DNA from: Nymphaea colorata
Lineage: Eukaryota > Streptophyta > Magnoliopsida > Nymphaeales > Nymphaeaceae
NCBI RefSeq assembly: GCF_008831285.2
Contig: NC_045145.1
Location: 3,264,723-3,328,722, forward strand
DNA: 64,000 nucleotides
Reading direction: 5' to 3'
How positions within the stretch are numbered: the first letter of the stretch is position 1; every line of letters starts with the position of its first letter. Under the pieces are notes generated by a model, which ran no database searches, was not told the origin of the DNA, and was given only the letters and a program-made list of their open reading frames with translations. Positions 34,201-47,442 of this stretch are shown here, piece by piece. A program made the position numbers and the translations under genes.

Positions 34201-35990
34201 CGTAGATGTTTATGATTGGGTCTCTTGATTGGTAAAACTTTTTTAATTGAAAATGACGACTAAGGCATGTAAACAATAAAGAACTAGCAATTAGGGAGTA
34301 GTACTCATCCTTGCACCTGTTATCTTGTTTCTAGCGTTTTCAATTACAACAATTGTAAATGTAAGTGATAATATACATGCATGCACAAATAAAGCATTTA
34401 AATATAAAGATTATGAGATTATGCATAGTTATTTATAAATTTTCTAATGAGTTAATTTAGCAGAGTTATTTATAAATTTGCTCTCAAAAGTGGACCGACA
34501 ACTTAGCAGCTCGAGCACTCTACGTAAGCTGCCGGTCGAGGTCACCAGTTCGAGCTTGTGATGGCAGAGCTTAGGAAAGCACAAGGTCAGCTCAGGTGAG
34601 GCTCGAACCAAATTCGAGTGGAAAAATAGATACATTTATTTTGTGAAATTACCTTAAAGAAAATAAAATATGCTAAGCACTTATCAAAAATGAAACCTAC
34701 CACTAATAGAGCTGCAAAACGAGTAAAGCTCCTTTGAGCTTCACTCCAACGAGTCAAGCTCTAGTTCATATGCATGTTTGAAATGTTAAACAGAGTCAAT
34801 TTTGAGTTGTAAGAACTTGACTCATTTAAACTTAACCCGGCTTACTTACACTACATAATAAATGTTAAATGAAAAACAAGTAGCAACTAAACAAGTTAAT
34901 TGATTTAAACGAATTAAAAAAAAACCTGACATGCTTAAGTAGTTAAAAGAGTTAAACTCGAGTTCGAGCTTGACTGTGTATTTTGATTCAAACTTAATCT
35001 TGTTTTATTAAACTTGACTTGAGTTCGATTTCGAGTTTTTCTATTTTAGTCGAATCGAACACAAATTAACTCAATTTTTTGAGATAGACTTAGCTCTAAC
35101 CCTTTTTAAATTCAAAAACTAAAAACTAAAAGAAAGAACTAAAATGATATACACCAGGAAATTCATATTTGATAAATGCAACATAAATTATGTACAACTA
35201 TTTGTTCGAGCTTCACGCCATTCAAAAGAAGAAGGAATATAAAAAGGTGGTTCTTCATTTTATCCATACACGTTTCAATTGCAAAATACTTCCCAGCCTT
35301 GTCCTCCGAACACGTCAGCCCCACGTGTTGGGCTCCACGAACACTTTATTGACCTTTTAATTATCCCAAAAATAAAAAATAATATTATCTGCACATAGAA
35401 AACAAAAAGAAGATCAGGAGGGACTTCTTGTCTGGTGGAGAGGCGTTTGCATGACTGCGTCCTTCACTATTATCTGATGTGGGTCCCACCGTTCTTGTTT
35501 TTTACGTTATGGCAGATTTTTTTTTTAAGATTGAATATCTCTTACACTTAAGATTGTACATCTCTTATCGGAACTTGTTTTTGTTTTTATAAATTAAAGA
35601 TCTTTCGAACCACACTTTTTAAATGAAAATGCGATCTAAGAATTAATAGTTGGCAGTACTAGGATGTGTTACTTATTTGAATGTAAATAAGTATGAGAAT
35701 TGATCTGTATAATAAATGTAGTATGTATTATAGATTCACTCAAAACCCTAAAATAAATAAGGATCTTGAAACCAACTTGGGGGTTTTATAAGCAAGACGG
35801 TTTCTTCCGAATAAACATTAAAAACATTTTAAGAATTTTGAAAAAGTTTGCTGCACGGGGATTCTATCATTCTAAGTTTGAAAAACAATTGCATGGTGCT
35901 TTGCGGAAGGGAAAAGGCATCTAAATACTTGATTCGAGCACTTGATCTGGTTTTCAGAAACGAGAGGCGTAGGTTCCTCCACGAAGTCTC
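34201..35990. repeat. AT-rich DNA with TCGAG-type dispersed repeat
   Basis: 34480-34625 and 34710-35080 hold many GAGCTCGA/TCGAGTT words (for example CGAGTCAAGCTC, CTCGAGTTCGAGCTTGAC) that recur at 44210-44450, 52690-52900 and 59990-60600. 34490-34570 also has a tRNA-like layout (CAGCTCGAGC, then CCAGTTCGAGC). Class unknown. No gene was seen. Confidence 0.4.
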
Positions 35991-35991
35991 T

Positions 35992-35998
35992 TATAAAT
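35992..35998 (+). promoter_or_regulatory. TATA box of the AlgH-like gene
   Basis: TATAAAT about 120 bases before the ATG. A (GA)n tract at 36075-36094 lies in the inferred 5' leader. Confidence 0.6.
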
Positions 35999-36118
35999 CC
36001 CTTATCCACCGGGGACCGTACTTTTTCCCATTTACTCCGTCCTCTTTTAATAAGCATGCCTTGATGGGGCTGGCAAGAGAGAGAGAGAGAGAGAAAAGAG
36101 CAAAGCAAGGGTTTGATT

Positions 36119-37707
36119 ATGGATGTGTGTTCTTCCCTCACTCACAAAATTTTCAGTTTCAGGTTTGACTCCATTGTTAGCCCAACAGGGAAGAACAGGC
36201 TCTTCTTTCCCTCCCACCCCCACAAGGGCTTCTCCTTCAACGTGCCCGCTGCTGGATCTACTGCTCAAGTTACCAGTAAGTGTCACTTCTCCTACCATTC
36301 TTCTTCTTTTTCGCTTTTTCCTCTTCTTGGCTTCATTCTTTCATCAATCAGATCGATCGTTTGGAGATTTTGGTTTTCCTTGTTGGGTTGTCATAGGCCA
36401 GATGTGTTAGATAAAACTGTCTATTTTTAAATGGGCTACTGATCGGCTTTGCCCATCCTTTCCATTCTATGCATTGAGACAGACTAATGGGGAGCTGTTA
36501 ACTTCGTTTATTTGCTTAGTGGAGACAGAATTGTACAATATTTTTCTTATGCGTGTTCGAGCTCAGTCTTGTAAAAGTGTTTTGTTATTCCCATTTTGTT
36601 TTTGGTTGGAGGTCCACATTCGTCGACTGGTAGAGCATTCTTGTGTTCTTGTTTTCCTACCCAATTGGCTTAATTTGCCAATCGTCTCTTCCACTCTGGT
36701 TCATCTGGTCTGAGAGAACTGGTAATTTTTAGATGCCTCCGAGTCTCCGACCGTGGAATCTGCTCTGTGTCAATCTCAGGGAAGAAATTTTGTTGAGGTT
36801 ATTCCAAGATGTACTGGTATCTTCAAAAATTGCTCTCTCCATTTACGGCGTCTGGAAGGTGGTGTTTTTTTAATGCCATGTATATCTTCCAGATCAAACA
36901 CGGCTGCCATTAGCGTTTGGAGAATGAAATTTTTGTTTTGCAGAATGCCAGGTTCGAGGTCCGGAGGGAGAAGACGACAGCGAGCCCAGCATTGTCAACT
37001 CGGACTGGCGCGCCTTCCGAGCGAGGCTGGTTGCGGGGGAGCAAGCCACCAAGTCCAGCGCCGGCGCCCCCAACCAGTGGCCGGACCTGGGCCTGACGAA
37101 GCCCTCGCGCGTCGTCATGCTGGGGCAGAAGTGGGCTCACCCGATCCACGAGCCCGAGAGGGGCTGCCTTCTGGTGGCGACCCAGAGGCTGGACGGAGTG
37201 CACATCTTCGAGCGGACGGTGATCCTGGTGCTGTCCGCGGGCGCGGCCGGAGCGACCGGCGTCATACTGAACCGGCCGTCGCTGATGTCGATCAAGGAGA
37301 CGAGGTCGACGGACCTGGACGTGAATGGGGTGTTCTCGGATCGGCCGCTCTTCTTCGGCGGGCCGCTGGAGGAGGGCCTGTTTCTGATGAGCGCTCCGGA
37401 TGAGGGGCTGGAGCGGGAGGGCGCCGCCGTGGCGTTCGACGAGGTGATGAAGGGGCTCTACTACGGGATGAAGGAGAGCGTGGGGTGTGCGGCGGATATG
37501 GTGAGGAAGAAGGTGGTGGGATTGGGGGATTTCAGGTTCTTCGATGGCTGCTGCGGATGGGAGAGGGAGCAGCTGAGCGAAGAGATCGGTGCAGGGTACT
37601 GGAAGGTGGTGGCCTGCAGCCCGGGCGCCATTGGGCTGTCCAGGGTTGGGAGCGTCTCCCTCTGGAGCGAGATCCTTGGCTTGATGGGTGAAAAGCAAGC
37701 CTGGTGA
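36119..37707 (+). CDS. AlgH/UPF0301 (DUF179) family protein, probably plastid-targeted
   Basis: Two exons, 36119-36275 and 36944-37707, join across a 668-bp GT-AG intron (ACCA/GTAAGT; TTTTGCAG/AATGCC) to give 306 residues. The first ~50 residues are Ser/Thr-rich, basic and nearly free of acidic residues, like a chloroplast transit peptide. The conserved domain runs from about 107 to 300: SRVVMLGQKWAHPI, GCLLVAT, GATGVILNRP (about 155-164), LFFGGPLEEG (about 188-197), DFRFFDGCCGWEREQL (about 248-263) and GYWKVVACSP. Plant homologues include At1g33780 and At3g29240. The biochemical function of this family is not established; bacterial AlgH was linked to transcriptional control, without a known activity. 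Start chosen at the first ATG after the TATA box. Exon 2 is markedly GC-rich. The gene looks intact. Confidence 0.9.
36276..36943 (+). other. Intron of the AlgH-like gene
   Basis: 668 bp, AT-rich, with consensus donor GTAAGT and acceptor TTGCAG; removal joins the two coding exons in phase. Confidence 0.85.
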
Positions 37708-37803
37708 AGAAGAGTATGTGACCTCGCCGCTCGATCGATCGCCGGCCGTCGCCGGCGCCGCCTCCTTAAGAATGTACCTATAACCTCTTTGTCAATTCAT
37801 GAT

Positions 37804-37809
37804 AATAAA
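37804..37809 (+). terminator. Poly(A) signal of the AlgH-like gene
   Basis: AATAAA about 100 bases past the stop codon, in an AT-rich 3' flank. Confidence 0.6.
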
Positions 37810-38715
37810 AATAGTATGTAACGTTGTAACATATCTCCCTCTTGAATTCTCTCTTCCGATTGCCTGAATATATAAGCAGTTTGGGAAGGAAGAATCTGTG
37901 CTAACCGATCTTCATTCAAATGCGCGATTGTAAAAGTGTTGAATTCTTCCCCAAGTTTAAAGCATAACAGGTACGGTTTCTTAGATTTTATGTGGGACTA
38001 GAAGCTGCGCCCACTTAGTGAAAGAATATTTATACTTGGATTTATGCACTAAAAAACATGTTTAGGGTAATTAAGTAGAAGTTTATATATATAAAGTGAA
38101 TATTACGTATAATACATGCGTCGAGATTTCATTCTCCTTATGTTTTTCTTAATGGGTTTTCCTTCTCTTTGTTTTTAATAATTAGGCATGAGTTTGGCAT
38201 TATATAGGGGCCAAAACAGGGAGGGAGATTAACTAATTGTGCTCAAATCTCTGTGTGTGCATGTTTCAGGTGAGTGGGACTCGTGGAAAACAAAAAAGTA
38301 GTTCTTACCTTTCCTACTTGGAGTGGATTTTAATGCACCTAAGGGGTGAACTTATTATTTTTTATATTGAAGATGAATCTAATTTGGTTAAGAGCTTGGA
38401 AACAAGAATATATTGAGAAGTTGATATCTATGTGTGACCCAACTCTGGTTTATAAGAAAAATAGGATGTATATGTTCCTTGAACTTGAGGGCTGAAGCAG
38501 GCTACCTCAAACCCCGTAACTTTGTTATGGAGTAATTGAGAAGAGATCCACCGTTGAAGGATAAAGATGAATGCTTCAATCCAAGCCGTTCAGTTCACAC
38601 AGTACTAGAAAAATCTCAACCTTCAATGTTGAGGCTAATTGCTGGAGGACCAATCATTCATGTTCAAGTGAATGCTTCCTTGTTGCTTTAATTTTAATAT
38701 GGTAACCTTGATATA
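37810..38715. other. Intergenic DNA, no gene
   Basis: AT-rich, nothing recognised. Confidence 0.35.
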
Positions 38716-38986
38716 GTGTCAAGAATTGTATGGACTGATAAATTATCCTATTATAGAGCTTGGCATTTTGCTTTTTGTGCTCAACTGGCAAAATACAAGT
38801 CTGGCAGACCCAAGCACCAGTGCAATAACTTGCTGCGCCTTGAGAGAACTCAGAGGCATCTGTTCATGCGTTCAAACTTCCTGGCTTCCTGCGACCCGCA
38901 ACCATGCCCTACTTGCCATAGCAGTGGCGGAGCCGCATATCTCCCACTGTGCCAAAGCGAAAACACTTGCTGTTTCGAGTGAATGA
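38716..38986 (+). pseudogene. Decayed DIR1-like lipid-transfer-protein fragment
   Basis: One frame (to about 38810) reads CAQLAKYKSG and the next reads ADPSTSAITCCALRELRGIC. Together they resemble the core of DIR1/type-2-like nsLTPs: Cys, QLA, a Cys position now Tyr, KSG, DPS, then CC-X8-C-X-C (38831-38869) and a downstream Cys at 38948. Such proteins bind lipids in the apoplast. A +1 frameshift near 38805-38815, the Cys-to-Tyr change, the missing final Cys, and no visible signal peptide or promoter argue for a dead fragment. The cysteine spacing could be chance, so confidence is modest. Confidence 0.4.
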
Positions 38987-39329
38987 GAGGTTCATCTCTA
39001 CCACCCAAAGCGATGCTTGAAGGCCCCCCTATTCCCCTACCAGGGTCCTGAGCTGTGTCGGCATCAGCGGCCCCCCTATTCTCCTACTAGGGTCCTGAGC
39101 TGCGTCGGCATCAGCGATAGCTGCAGGAGGTTAAACCAGCAGGACTGTATGTGATTGAAAAGAAAGCAGTGAGTGAGAGGTTCATCTCTACCACCCCAAA
39201 GCGGCTTGAAGGCCCCCTTATTCCCCTGCTTTCAGGGTCCTGAACTGCGTCCGCATCAGCTATGACTACAAAAGGTTAAACCAGCAAAAGGTTAAACCAG
39301 CAGAACTGCATGTGATTGAAAAGAAAGCA
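38979..39329. repeat. 190-bp tandem duplication with nested repeats
   Basis: Copy 1 starts at 38979 and copy 2 at 39169; both contain GAGAGGTTCATCTCTACCAC, GCTTGAAGGCCCCC, GGTCCTGA and GTGATTGAAAAGAAAGCA. Inside copy 1 a ~49-bp piece (CCCCCCTATTC to GGCATCAGC) is doubled; inside copy 2 AAAGGTTAAACCAGC is doubled. Copy 1 overlaps the end of the LTP-like fragment. Confidence 0.85.
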
Positions 39330-41530
39330 AATTTCACCCGTCGATGTTGGTGTAAACTTTGTTCTATATAAAGAAAGTATTTTAACTGTGCTTATTGCTT
39401 TCTATGCATTTGTGTGCTTATTGCTTTCTTCAACTGCTTAACTGATAAATGTATTCTGCACCAGTAGCTGCATTCTTTTTGTTTAAATCCTGATTCAGAA
39501 CTCTTGTCCTTCTTCAGCGTGAAGGTGTTAAACTGACTCTCCTAGCTTGTCCAAAGAGCTTTGACAACATAAATATGAACTTATTCTAAGATTCAACTTT
39601 TTAATTGTATAAAACCACTTTTGTGGTAGGTAATCTATGTTGGTCTTGCCTGCTGTACCTACAATGGCCTCTTTGGCAGCGGAACTGAAGCCGCTTGAAT
39701 TTTAATTATGGTTTCTTGCTTTTCAATGCGGCGGGCTTTTCCTTTAGTGAGCTTAACTAAACGTGTAAAAAAATTTTGTAAGTGCCTAAAGGATCTTCTT
39801 CCTCTTTCTGATTGGCAAGATAGAAATACAGTATACTAAAATTCACACCTGCAGGTGAAGAACAGACATTTAACTCGACTCCTTTTCGTATGATGAGCGT
39901 AAACTCTGACCACAAAGCCTTACGAATAAGACTTCTGGTAACAACAAATGAAATGCCAATTTTGAAACTATATCGTCTTCAACTTGACACCATCCACATT
40001 CTCCTCTTCTTTTAAGCAGTTGCTAAATGATCTCCTGGTCATAACTTATTGGCTATTGTTATATTCCTATTGTTTAGCATTTTGTCTAACTGTGGATGCT
40101 TAGGCACAAGAACGCACCGCCTCTAAGTACTTTTAGCTGCAAATGCAACTGTTCAAGAAAAACAAATTAATCCTGCCTTTTTGGTTGTCAAGTATCAAGA
40201 TCAGTATGGTATAATTAACTTGCCGGTCTCGAGGACACTAACTACTGATTAACTAAGTAGCAGCAAAGCCTTCACCTTTTCAATATGCAATATCTGTCCA
40301 AGTTTACAGTTTCCGAGCTAACAATGGCAAAATAACAAGATGACCTGAGACGAGGATCTTGTCAAACGCTGCAAAACTGTAGAAATCAGAAGGTGGCAGA
40401 AGCATATCTTCCATTAGCAAAAATAAGCAACCAAAATTGCTGTTTCAAACTTTTGGAGGTGGCCTGGTAGAAAATGCAGAGAACGAGCACCACATTCTGC
40501 AACATTCCACACGTTCTATTGGTAATGGAACAGGCAAGAATGCAGAAAAAAGTGCTCCTGATTGCAAATTTTGGTGAGTTCCATTATGTGATCTGCTGTT
40601 CGTTATTTGCTTACCTGTAGATACTAAGTGAATTTTCTGTGTTCTGATCAAACAACCTCTTTGGATCTTTTTATTTTTTTCAGGATAAAAAATGTGGCTG
40701 ATTTCTTTTATGTTCAGTATGTAGAGAAAGTGTAGAAGACAACTATTTAAAGAAGTTGGCTATGTTACGACTACTCACAAGCGGAGAAGCAAGTATTAAG
40801 TGCTATCAAATGCCTTAGCAAGTTAGCAAAGAATATTTGTAGGAAAAATCTTACAAACACAAGAATTGAATTTTCTGAAAAGAATGATGTGTGCTAGAGA
40901 ACCAAGATTTCTGAAAATGGGCAGCTAAAATATATGAACATGTGAATTGGGATCTCCAAGCTCAGCAATCACCATGGAACATGGATCATGAACAGTTTTG
41001 ATATCCAAGCATGAAGGTTCGGATCTTCATGGCACAAGAACCGCCAAATTCATGAGAGGATGTTGAGATTCCCATGGCTGAAAATTATGATCCCCATTCC
41101 CATGTGTCAAAGATTGGGATCCCCAATTAGGGGAATCATAAGGTCTTGTCACTAATTTTACTTTTGCTTCTTAGAAATTATGATTCCTTGTGGTCTACGG
41201 GATCCTTTCGTCAACATCACCATTAATTTATTCTTGTTAAATTCATCGGGAGGTTCGATACCGTTCATGATTGTCAGGTGAATGCGCTTATCTGTCAATG
41301 TCAGGCCACAAGATCTTCACTGTGGGCGACGTATCTGTGGGGTGTATTGTCACAATAGCTTTCACCTGGCTCTTCACACATAAAACTATTCATGCCTTGC
41401 CTACATTATGCTATTTCAGATTTCTAGAATCCTACATTGTTTTTTACCTGCACCCCGTAAAATCAGTCTCCTGTTTCAGTACAAACATTAGCAAAATTCA
41501 TCCCCTAGTACATGTTATACACCGAACAGG
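39330..41530. other. Intergenic DNA, no gene
   Basis: No coding region, RNA gene or clear element seen. Confidence 0.35.

Positions 41531-41533
<3 letters not shown>

Positions 41534-41563
<30 letters not shown>
41534..41563. repeat. (CT)n microsatellite
   Basis: About fifteen CT units. Confidence 0.9.
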
Positions 41564-41566
<3 letters not shown>

Positions 41567-42580
41567 AAGGACGGATAGATGCAATTTTTTCCGTAAAATG
41601 ACTCAAATATATGAGTTGTGTCAGAAGGTACAGTTTATTTCGGTAATTGATTCCTGTTATGTATTCTGCTCATTGATTGGATATTTTGGAATGTCAAACA
41701 ACTAAGGGGAGCATTGATCAATGATTCAATATGCATGTTGCTCTCTATTCTCTCTTTTTTTTTTTTCCTTTTCTTTATAAATACTAAATAAGCAACTGAA
41801 ATATATGTCTCTCTGCTTGTATAGAAACTGCTAACGTCTCATGCATTTTTTCATAAGATCTAATAATATTGTAGATGTGGTCTTTTAAATGTTTTAATAG
41901 AAAAAAATATGTTTACATTCCTTTCACAGAAAATGCATGCATGTGACCAATTTTGTTTGCAAATAATATACATTTTTTCCGCCTGACCTGCTGAAGATTG
42001 GCTGCACCATCATAATGGGTTATCTGATTCTGATCAAGAGGCATAAACACATGATGACTTGCCACTATTTCTCAGAGGCTTGCCTAAGTTGAGCAAACCT
42101 CTTTTCAGAAACCACTCATTCGTACCCAAAATTGGAGGCATCTTTCTGGAGGGGGCGCTTTGCATTCATCACTTGTTCAGTAAGCCAAAGTAGGGATCAT
42201 GAGTACCTCCTAGCTAAGTTGAAGGAACAATGAGGAGCATTTGGCAACAATAGTAATGTGTTCTTACAACACATCATTCGAAAAATACCATTTGATCCTG
42301 TTCTAGAGAACATAATATAATGTCTATACTTTAGTGTTTCTTTGTTGAATCTAAGAACAATATATTTAACCACACCATGTTTTCTAGAAAATGAACATGA
42401 CAATATTGTTTAACAGTGTGGTAGAAAGATGTATTCAGGAGCAGAATGTTGTTCTTATCAATGCCCTCATAAAGAGAATCATCGTTGGTTCCATGAGCAT
42501 TCCGAGCTTAGTTAAGTTTCCTGCTTCCTTCAAAACACAGCCACCAATTCAGTCAACAATTTAATTCAAAATGCCGATGT
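41564..42580. other. AT-rich intergenic DNA
   Basis: No gene was seen. Confidence 0.35.
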
Positions 42581-43035
42581 GACGATGTGGGCAGTTGCAG
42601 GATGAAAACGGCCCCAGCCAATTCGTTTTCTGACAAACAGAGGGGAAGGGATTTGGAAGGTTTCATCTCATGGGGAAAACTTCTGTCCACGGTGTGGTCA
42701 GGTTGCTTTCAGGGAAGACAGTGGGGATCGAACCAAACATGTTCACAAAAGGGGGAGGCTGGTGACTGTTGGAGCTCAGTGCCTTAGCTTGCTTCTCTGA
42801 AATCCCCAAGATGGAAGATGCCCTCAACTTGGCAAGCAAAAAGGCAGAGGGAAAAAGAAGAGGGTGTGAGATGTCGCTTCTGGTTTTCTAACTCCTGCAA
42901 TGCAAAAGTTTCTGACGACTTCAGTTTCGCTCTCTTCTTCATCTTTGCTTTTTTGAAAGTGCTCCACTTTGCTGGTGGTAGAGCGAACATGGTAAAAGCT
43001 TCCAGCAGGAAAAGGCCAAGACCTGATGCCTAGAA
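42581..43035. other. GC-richer island with short ORFs, unrecognised
   Basis: ORFs of 66 codons (42587-42787, plus) and 71 codons (42818-43033, plus) lie in DNA of more balanced composition than its flanks. No domain, no splice partner. Possibly a captured gene fragment. Confidence 0.25.
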
Positions 43036-44190
43036 TATGCTTCTTCCTTAACTTCTCACTTTATCTATAATTTTAATAACAGTAAAAGTGTTCTTCCCTC
43101 TCTCTGTCTCTGTCTCTCTCTGTCGAAATCAGTCAGCCATTTCTAATGGAATCATATCCGTTTCAATTCGATGCAGGATCTAATTCAATCTTGACATGTG
43201 ATATATTATGTTTATTTGTCATAGTTAATATATTATTATTTATATTCTTCCTGTCAATGATTTTGGCTTATCTTAACAAAATTACAAATTTTATGTTCAT
43301 TTGGAAATATTTCGGAATTCGATTTCGATTCGATTCAGCGGCTTCGGTCCATTATCTGAATCTTGTCACTGACCGATTTGGGGTCGGAAAGAGTCGGCTC
43401 ATCTGCAGAGATCCAAATGGGATGGACAGTGGGATCTAGGCATTCCAAAACTGACCTGACCAAATCTATGGTGATCAATTTTGGGGTTTCAGCAGATTTA
43501 GACCTGCTTCAGATCCAGATGCAAAGCTCGATATTGTTTAAGGGTCTGAAATCCGATCAAATGAACCTGTATTTTTACTGTGAATTCAAACTTTCGTTTT
43601 TCAAGTTTTGTTTTTTTATCTGTTTTCACAAATTTAAAAATGAAGCTTTTTGAAAAAAAACTTTAATATTTAATTCTTTCTGGGTATTTGGTCTAACCAA
43701 GTTACCAAACCAGCCCCAATTGGTCGAAATAACTTGCACCAATCAAGTGAAGTGCTTTTGAATTTTAGTTAAGTATTCTGCAAACCATGTTAAGTTAGTG
43801 TTGCTTTCATCATGGATTGGAGAGATCTATATTTTTTTTTTTTTACTTCCTTGGAAAGCAAATACGCATGAGCCAACAAACTCCGATAGTTGATTTCTAG
43901 CCAATATAAAATTTGATCCACAAACCAAATGTTATAAAGTTTTTGTTTATTGTGTCAGTTTGAAGAAAATAGGATCCTTTCAACAAAAGATTAGACGATT
44001 AACACGTATTGTTATTTCCATAACCTTTTGTAAATGATAGTTTTGGCATAATATTAAAAAGGGTTTGGTAAGGGCGGTTTGAATTCCTAACATTATTCCT
44101 ATTTCAATTTTTATCATGGTTTCATACATCAGCCTTCAGCATGATCTTATTCTGTAACATGCTCTTATAAAGTGGGCCACAACTGGTAGG
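43036..44190. other. AT-rich intergenic DNA
   Basis: No gene was seen. 43100-43125 holds a CTCTGT/CTCT simple repeat. Confidence 0.35.
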
Positions 44191-44194
44191 GATG

Positions 44195-44460
44195 TGCTAC
44201 TCGACTAGACTAAAAAACTCACCCATGAAAGCTCGACTCGAGCTCATTATAAACAAGTCGAGTTCGAGTTACATGAGCTCAGCTTGTTTAAACTCGGCTC
44301 AGCTCATGTCATTCGTGTTTCTTAGTTTTCAAGGGCATGTTGGTAATTTTTAGTGGCACGAGCTTAAATGAGTCAAGCTCGAGCTTGGACTCGGTTTACC
44401 AAGTCGAGATCAAGCTGAGCAATTTGACTTGAGCTCGGCTCGCTCATTGTACATTCCAAG
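44195..44460. repeat. TCGAG-type dispersed repeat
   Basis: Dense AGCTCGACTCGAGCTC-like words, related to the blocks at 34710-35080, 52690-52900 and 59990-60600. Confidence 0.5.
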
Positions 44461-46676
44461 CAACTGCGTGTACCTTCAAGTTGGGTCCAGATCTTGAATC
44501 CCATATGAAATCCAAATCTGGGCAGTCTCCGGAAATGGAATATGTTGGAACTACAATCCAAATTTAGTTAAGTGGTTTAAATCATGGCTCATATGGAGAT
44601 TTGAATCCATATCAGGTTCTTGTATTCACGACATTGCCTCTCAAATCCTCCAGAGTTGCACATAGTCTGGGAACCTAAACAGGCACCATTGGATCACGTT
44701 AAGCATCACATCTTAAATTGATATTGCCCTTAACTAACCGTTGGATGGCATCTACATTTGTAAAAATTGTGTTGTTTTTCTTAACTGCAAGAAAGGAAAG
44801 ATTGTAAATGTTATCGTAAGTATACCGACTCATTCCGATTTGATGTGCCCTAATTCTCTGTATCATTTTGTAAAATGATTCACGACCCGTTCCATGAAGC
44901 TGACTAAGCCGCATTAGTTATATAATTTTTAAATTTTTAAGGGACACCTGTATGTAAACGAGGAAAATTATCATGAAGTTCTAATATAAAAATAAGCGCT
45001 TTATGAGTGTGTGTGGGTAATTGCCCACACCTCCCTCAGCGCTTGAGCATGTCTGTGGTATATATCCATCAACTACAGTGTCATGTTTATGGAATATATT
45101 CATCAACTCGAGTGTCACGCTTGCCACCATTTATAATATGGAAACTTAGCACTCCATAGGAATTGAATCTTAACCAGCTATATGGGTTGTTATTTGTCAC
45201 AGTTCGACTTCCGTGTGTATGTGTGTGTATTTTAATAAGCATGAAAAGCTAAACATCGTTACCATCTTTCACAATCGTCAATTTGATTCCCATGAATATT
45301 GTTCTTTGCAAATAATAATAGTGCGACATTTTAGTTTGCAGGTGTACTATGAACCCATCCAAGTCTCGAAGCAACTCTGTACTCCGAAGAAAGAAAAGAG
45401 GAGAAGGCTTTCTCTTTTTTTTTTTTCAGGTAGCTTAGCCAACTGGAAAGAAGTCCAGAACTGGTTCTTGTTGCTCGAGTTGGTTCAATTAATGGATAAT
45501 CCCAAGCCCCAAGAAAAATTGCATGGATTTGAAGTTGGGAGATCTCCTAATGGGATCTCCTTCAATTAGTCAGTCCTAGACTTGAGCTTTTGAATCCACT
45601 CTGGATCTAACAGGCATAAGATCTGGCATTTTCATGCAATCAAGTCGGATCATCGTCGAAAACGATTACTCATAGGATGATCTTCATGAACTTAAAGGAT
45701 CAATAGTATCATGTACAGATTTAGATCCAAGGGTTTCAGGTTTTTTAATGGAGAGGACAGGAGGACAGATCTAGCATATGGGCAGTGTTGACAGACCCCA
45801 AAGCTTGACTAGGCTGCCTCTGCCTATCCCTAGGAATTCATTGAGATTCTTCTTTCTGCAAGTGTAGCATCTGTCCTGCTACTCATAATTGGACAAACCC
45901 CCGGAATTTACAGCTATGGTAAAACTAGGAATGTCAGTAAAATCTCGATATCAATATTGACTCCATTCACATCACCTTATTATTCTACTAGAAAAGCAGA
46001 GAAAAAAAGTAAAAGAAAAAAGAACAGGAAAACCCTAACCACAAGTTGGCCTAAAGCTGCACCACGCCACATGATACAGTCAACTCCCTAATCGTTAGTC
46101 ACAACATGAAAAAAATATTATCTAATGAAAGCTAAGTTTCTTTATTTTTATTTTAGAAATGCGGCATTGCTCTATCTGTTGCAGCAGCTCTCTCGAGGCA
46201 TGTGGATCGATCGGATAAATCATGCAGCATGGACATGGGGATGTCCAGTGAACACAGAATATTATATCATTCCTTCCCTTGGATGCTTAGTGGGGAGAGG
46301 GAGAGAAAGAGAGGGAGAGAGAGGAGAGAGATCTCGCTCTCCCAAAACAATGTTGTTCCCAATGAACAATGATGGAATTAGTTGTATTGGTTTCTTGAGA
46401 TGAAGGAAATGCAAGGGAATGTGCCGTGCTTGAAAATCCTTCTAATCTATTTTATGTGGTGTCATTCCTCAGCAGTTCATTTGTTTTATTCATCTACTTG
46501 TTCATCTTCTTGGATATGATGAAGGCACTGCCATCACCAGCCAACTACCAAATTTGTTCTCCATATTGAATTTCTTCATCAACATAAGTATGCCGAGTAC
46601 AAAAGATACATTGGGAAGCACAAAAGATAGTCAGAGCAGTTCTAGAGTCTGCAGCTCTCTCCCTCAATTAATTTCT
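44461..46676. other. Intergenic DNA, no gene
   Basis: A SINE-like fragment near 45150-45175 (GGAATTGAATCTTAACCAGC) and (GA)n near 46295-46330. No coding support. Confidence 0.35.
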
Positions 46677-46677
46677 T

Positions 46678-46771
<94 letters not shown>
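46677..46771. repeat. Compound (AC)n(TA)n(GA)n microsatellite
   Basis: A short AC run, then TA from about 46695 to 46742, then GA to 46771. Confidence 0.95.
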
Positions 46772-46775
<4 letters not shown>

Positions 46776-47442
46776 TGGGATTGCTCCCGAAATGGAGGAA
46801 CTTTCACTCTCTTAAGTTTCAACCTTGTCTTGCAGAAGGGCATTATGATGTTCCTGGTCAATGGTCAGGACATGTGCTTGTGGGTATTAGAATCATCATG
46901 CTGCAGGAGTGAGAGCATGACAATGAGTCTAGGTTTTTGAATCTTAGCTTAACTACTTGAGACTGAAGCTCATGAGAATCGGATCCAAATACGCTAACTT
47001 GGATATTTGAATCTGGATCTGATTCAATCTGAACAGAAAGATGGGATCCAATTGAAACCTTTAAACTCTTCCAAATCTCTTGCCTGAAGCTTAAGCAATC
47101 AGCATCTCCATAAGTTAATAAAACCATGAAGTAGAAGTGTTGCTTGAGGATTCATCAAGCAGTGGCTGAGCCACATGTGGGCAGGTGGATTTTGAATTAG
47201 AGGGAATCTAGGGGCAGGTACCATATGCGCTGCTCCATCGGACCAGGCCCGGGCCGCTAAATATGAGTCTCAGACCCAGCTCGGTGCCCCTGCACTCCAT
47301 TCAATAGAAATGAACACAAAGGTTTTTACGCTGATCCTGAAGATTATTGCTTCTCAGCCAAAATTTTTTTGCTTTGTTACTGCCACGGAGTTAGCCAATG
47401 TTGGTAGTATGCATTTTTTCTACCATCTAAAAGCTAACAATT
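46772..47442. other. Intergenic DNA, no gene
   Basis: Nothing recognised. Confidence 0.35.

Noticed and set aside
34484-34580. Possible tRNA gene
   Set aside because: It has A/B-box-like words but cannot form a convincing cloverleaf; more likely a repeat fragment.
36753-37403. 216-codon plus-strand ORF overlapping the AlgH-like exon
   Set aside because: Wrong frame; it crosses the intron acceptor and lacks the family motifs that the other frame has.
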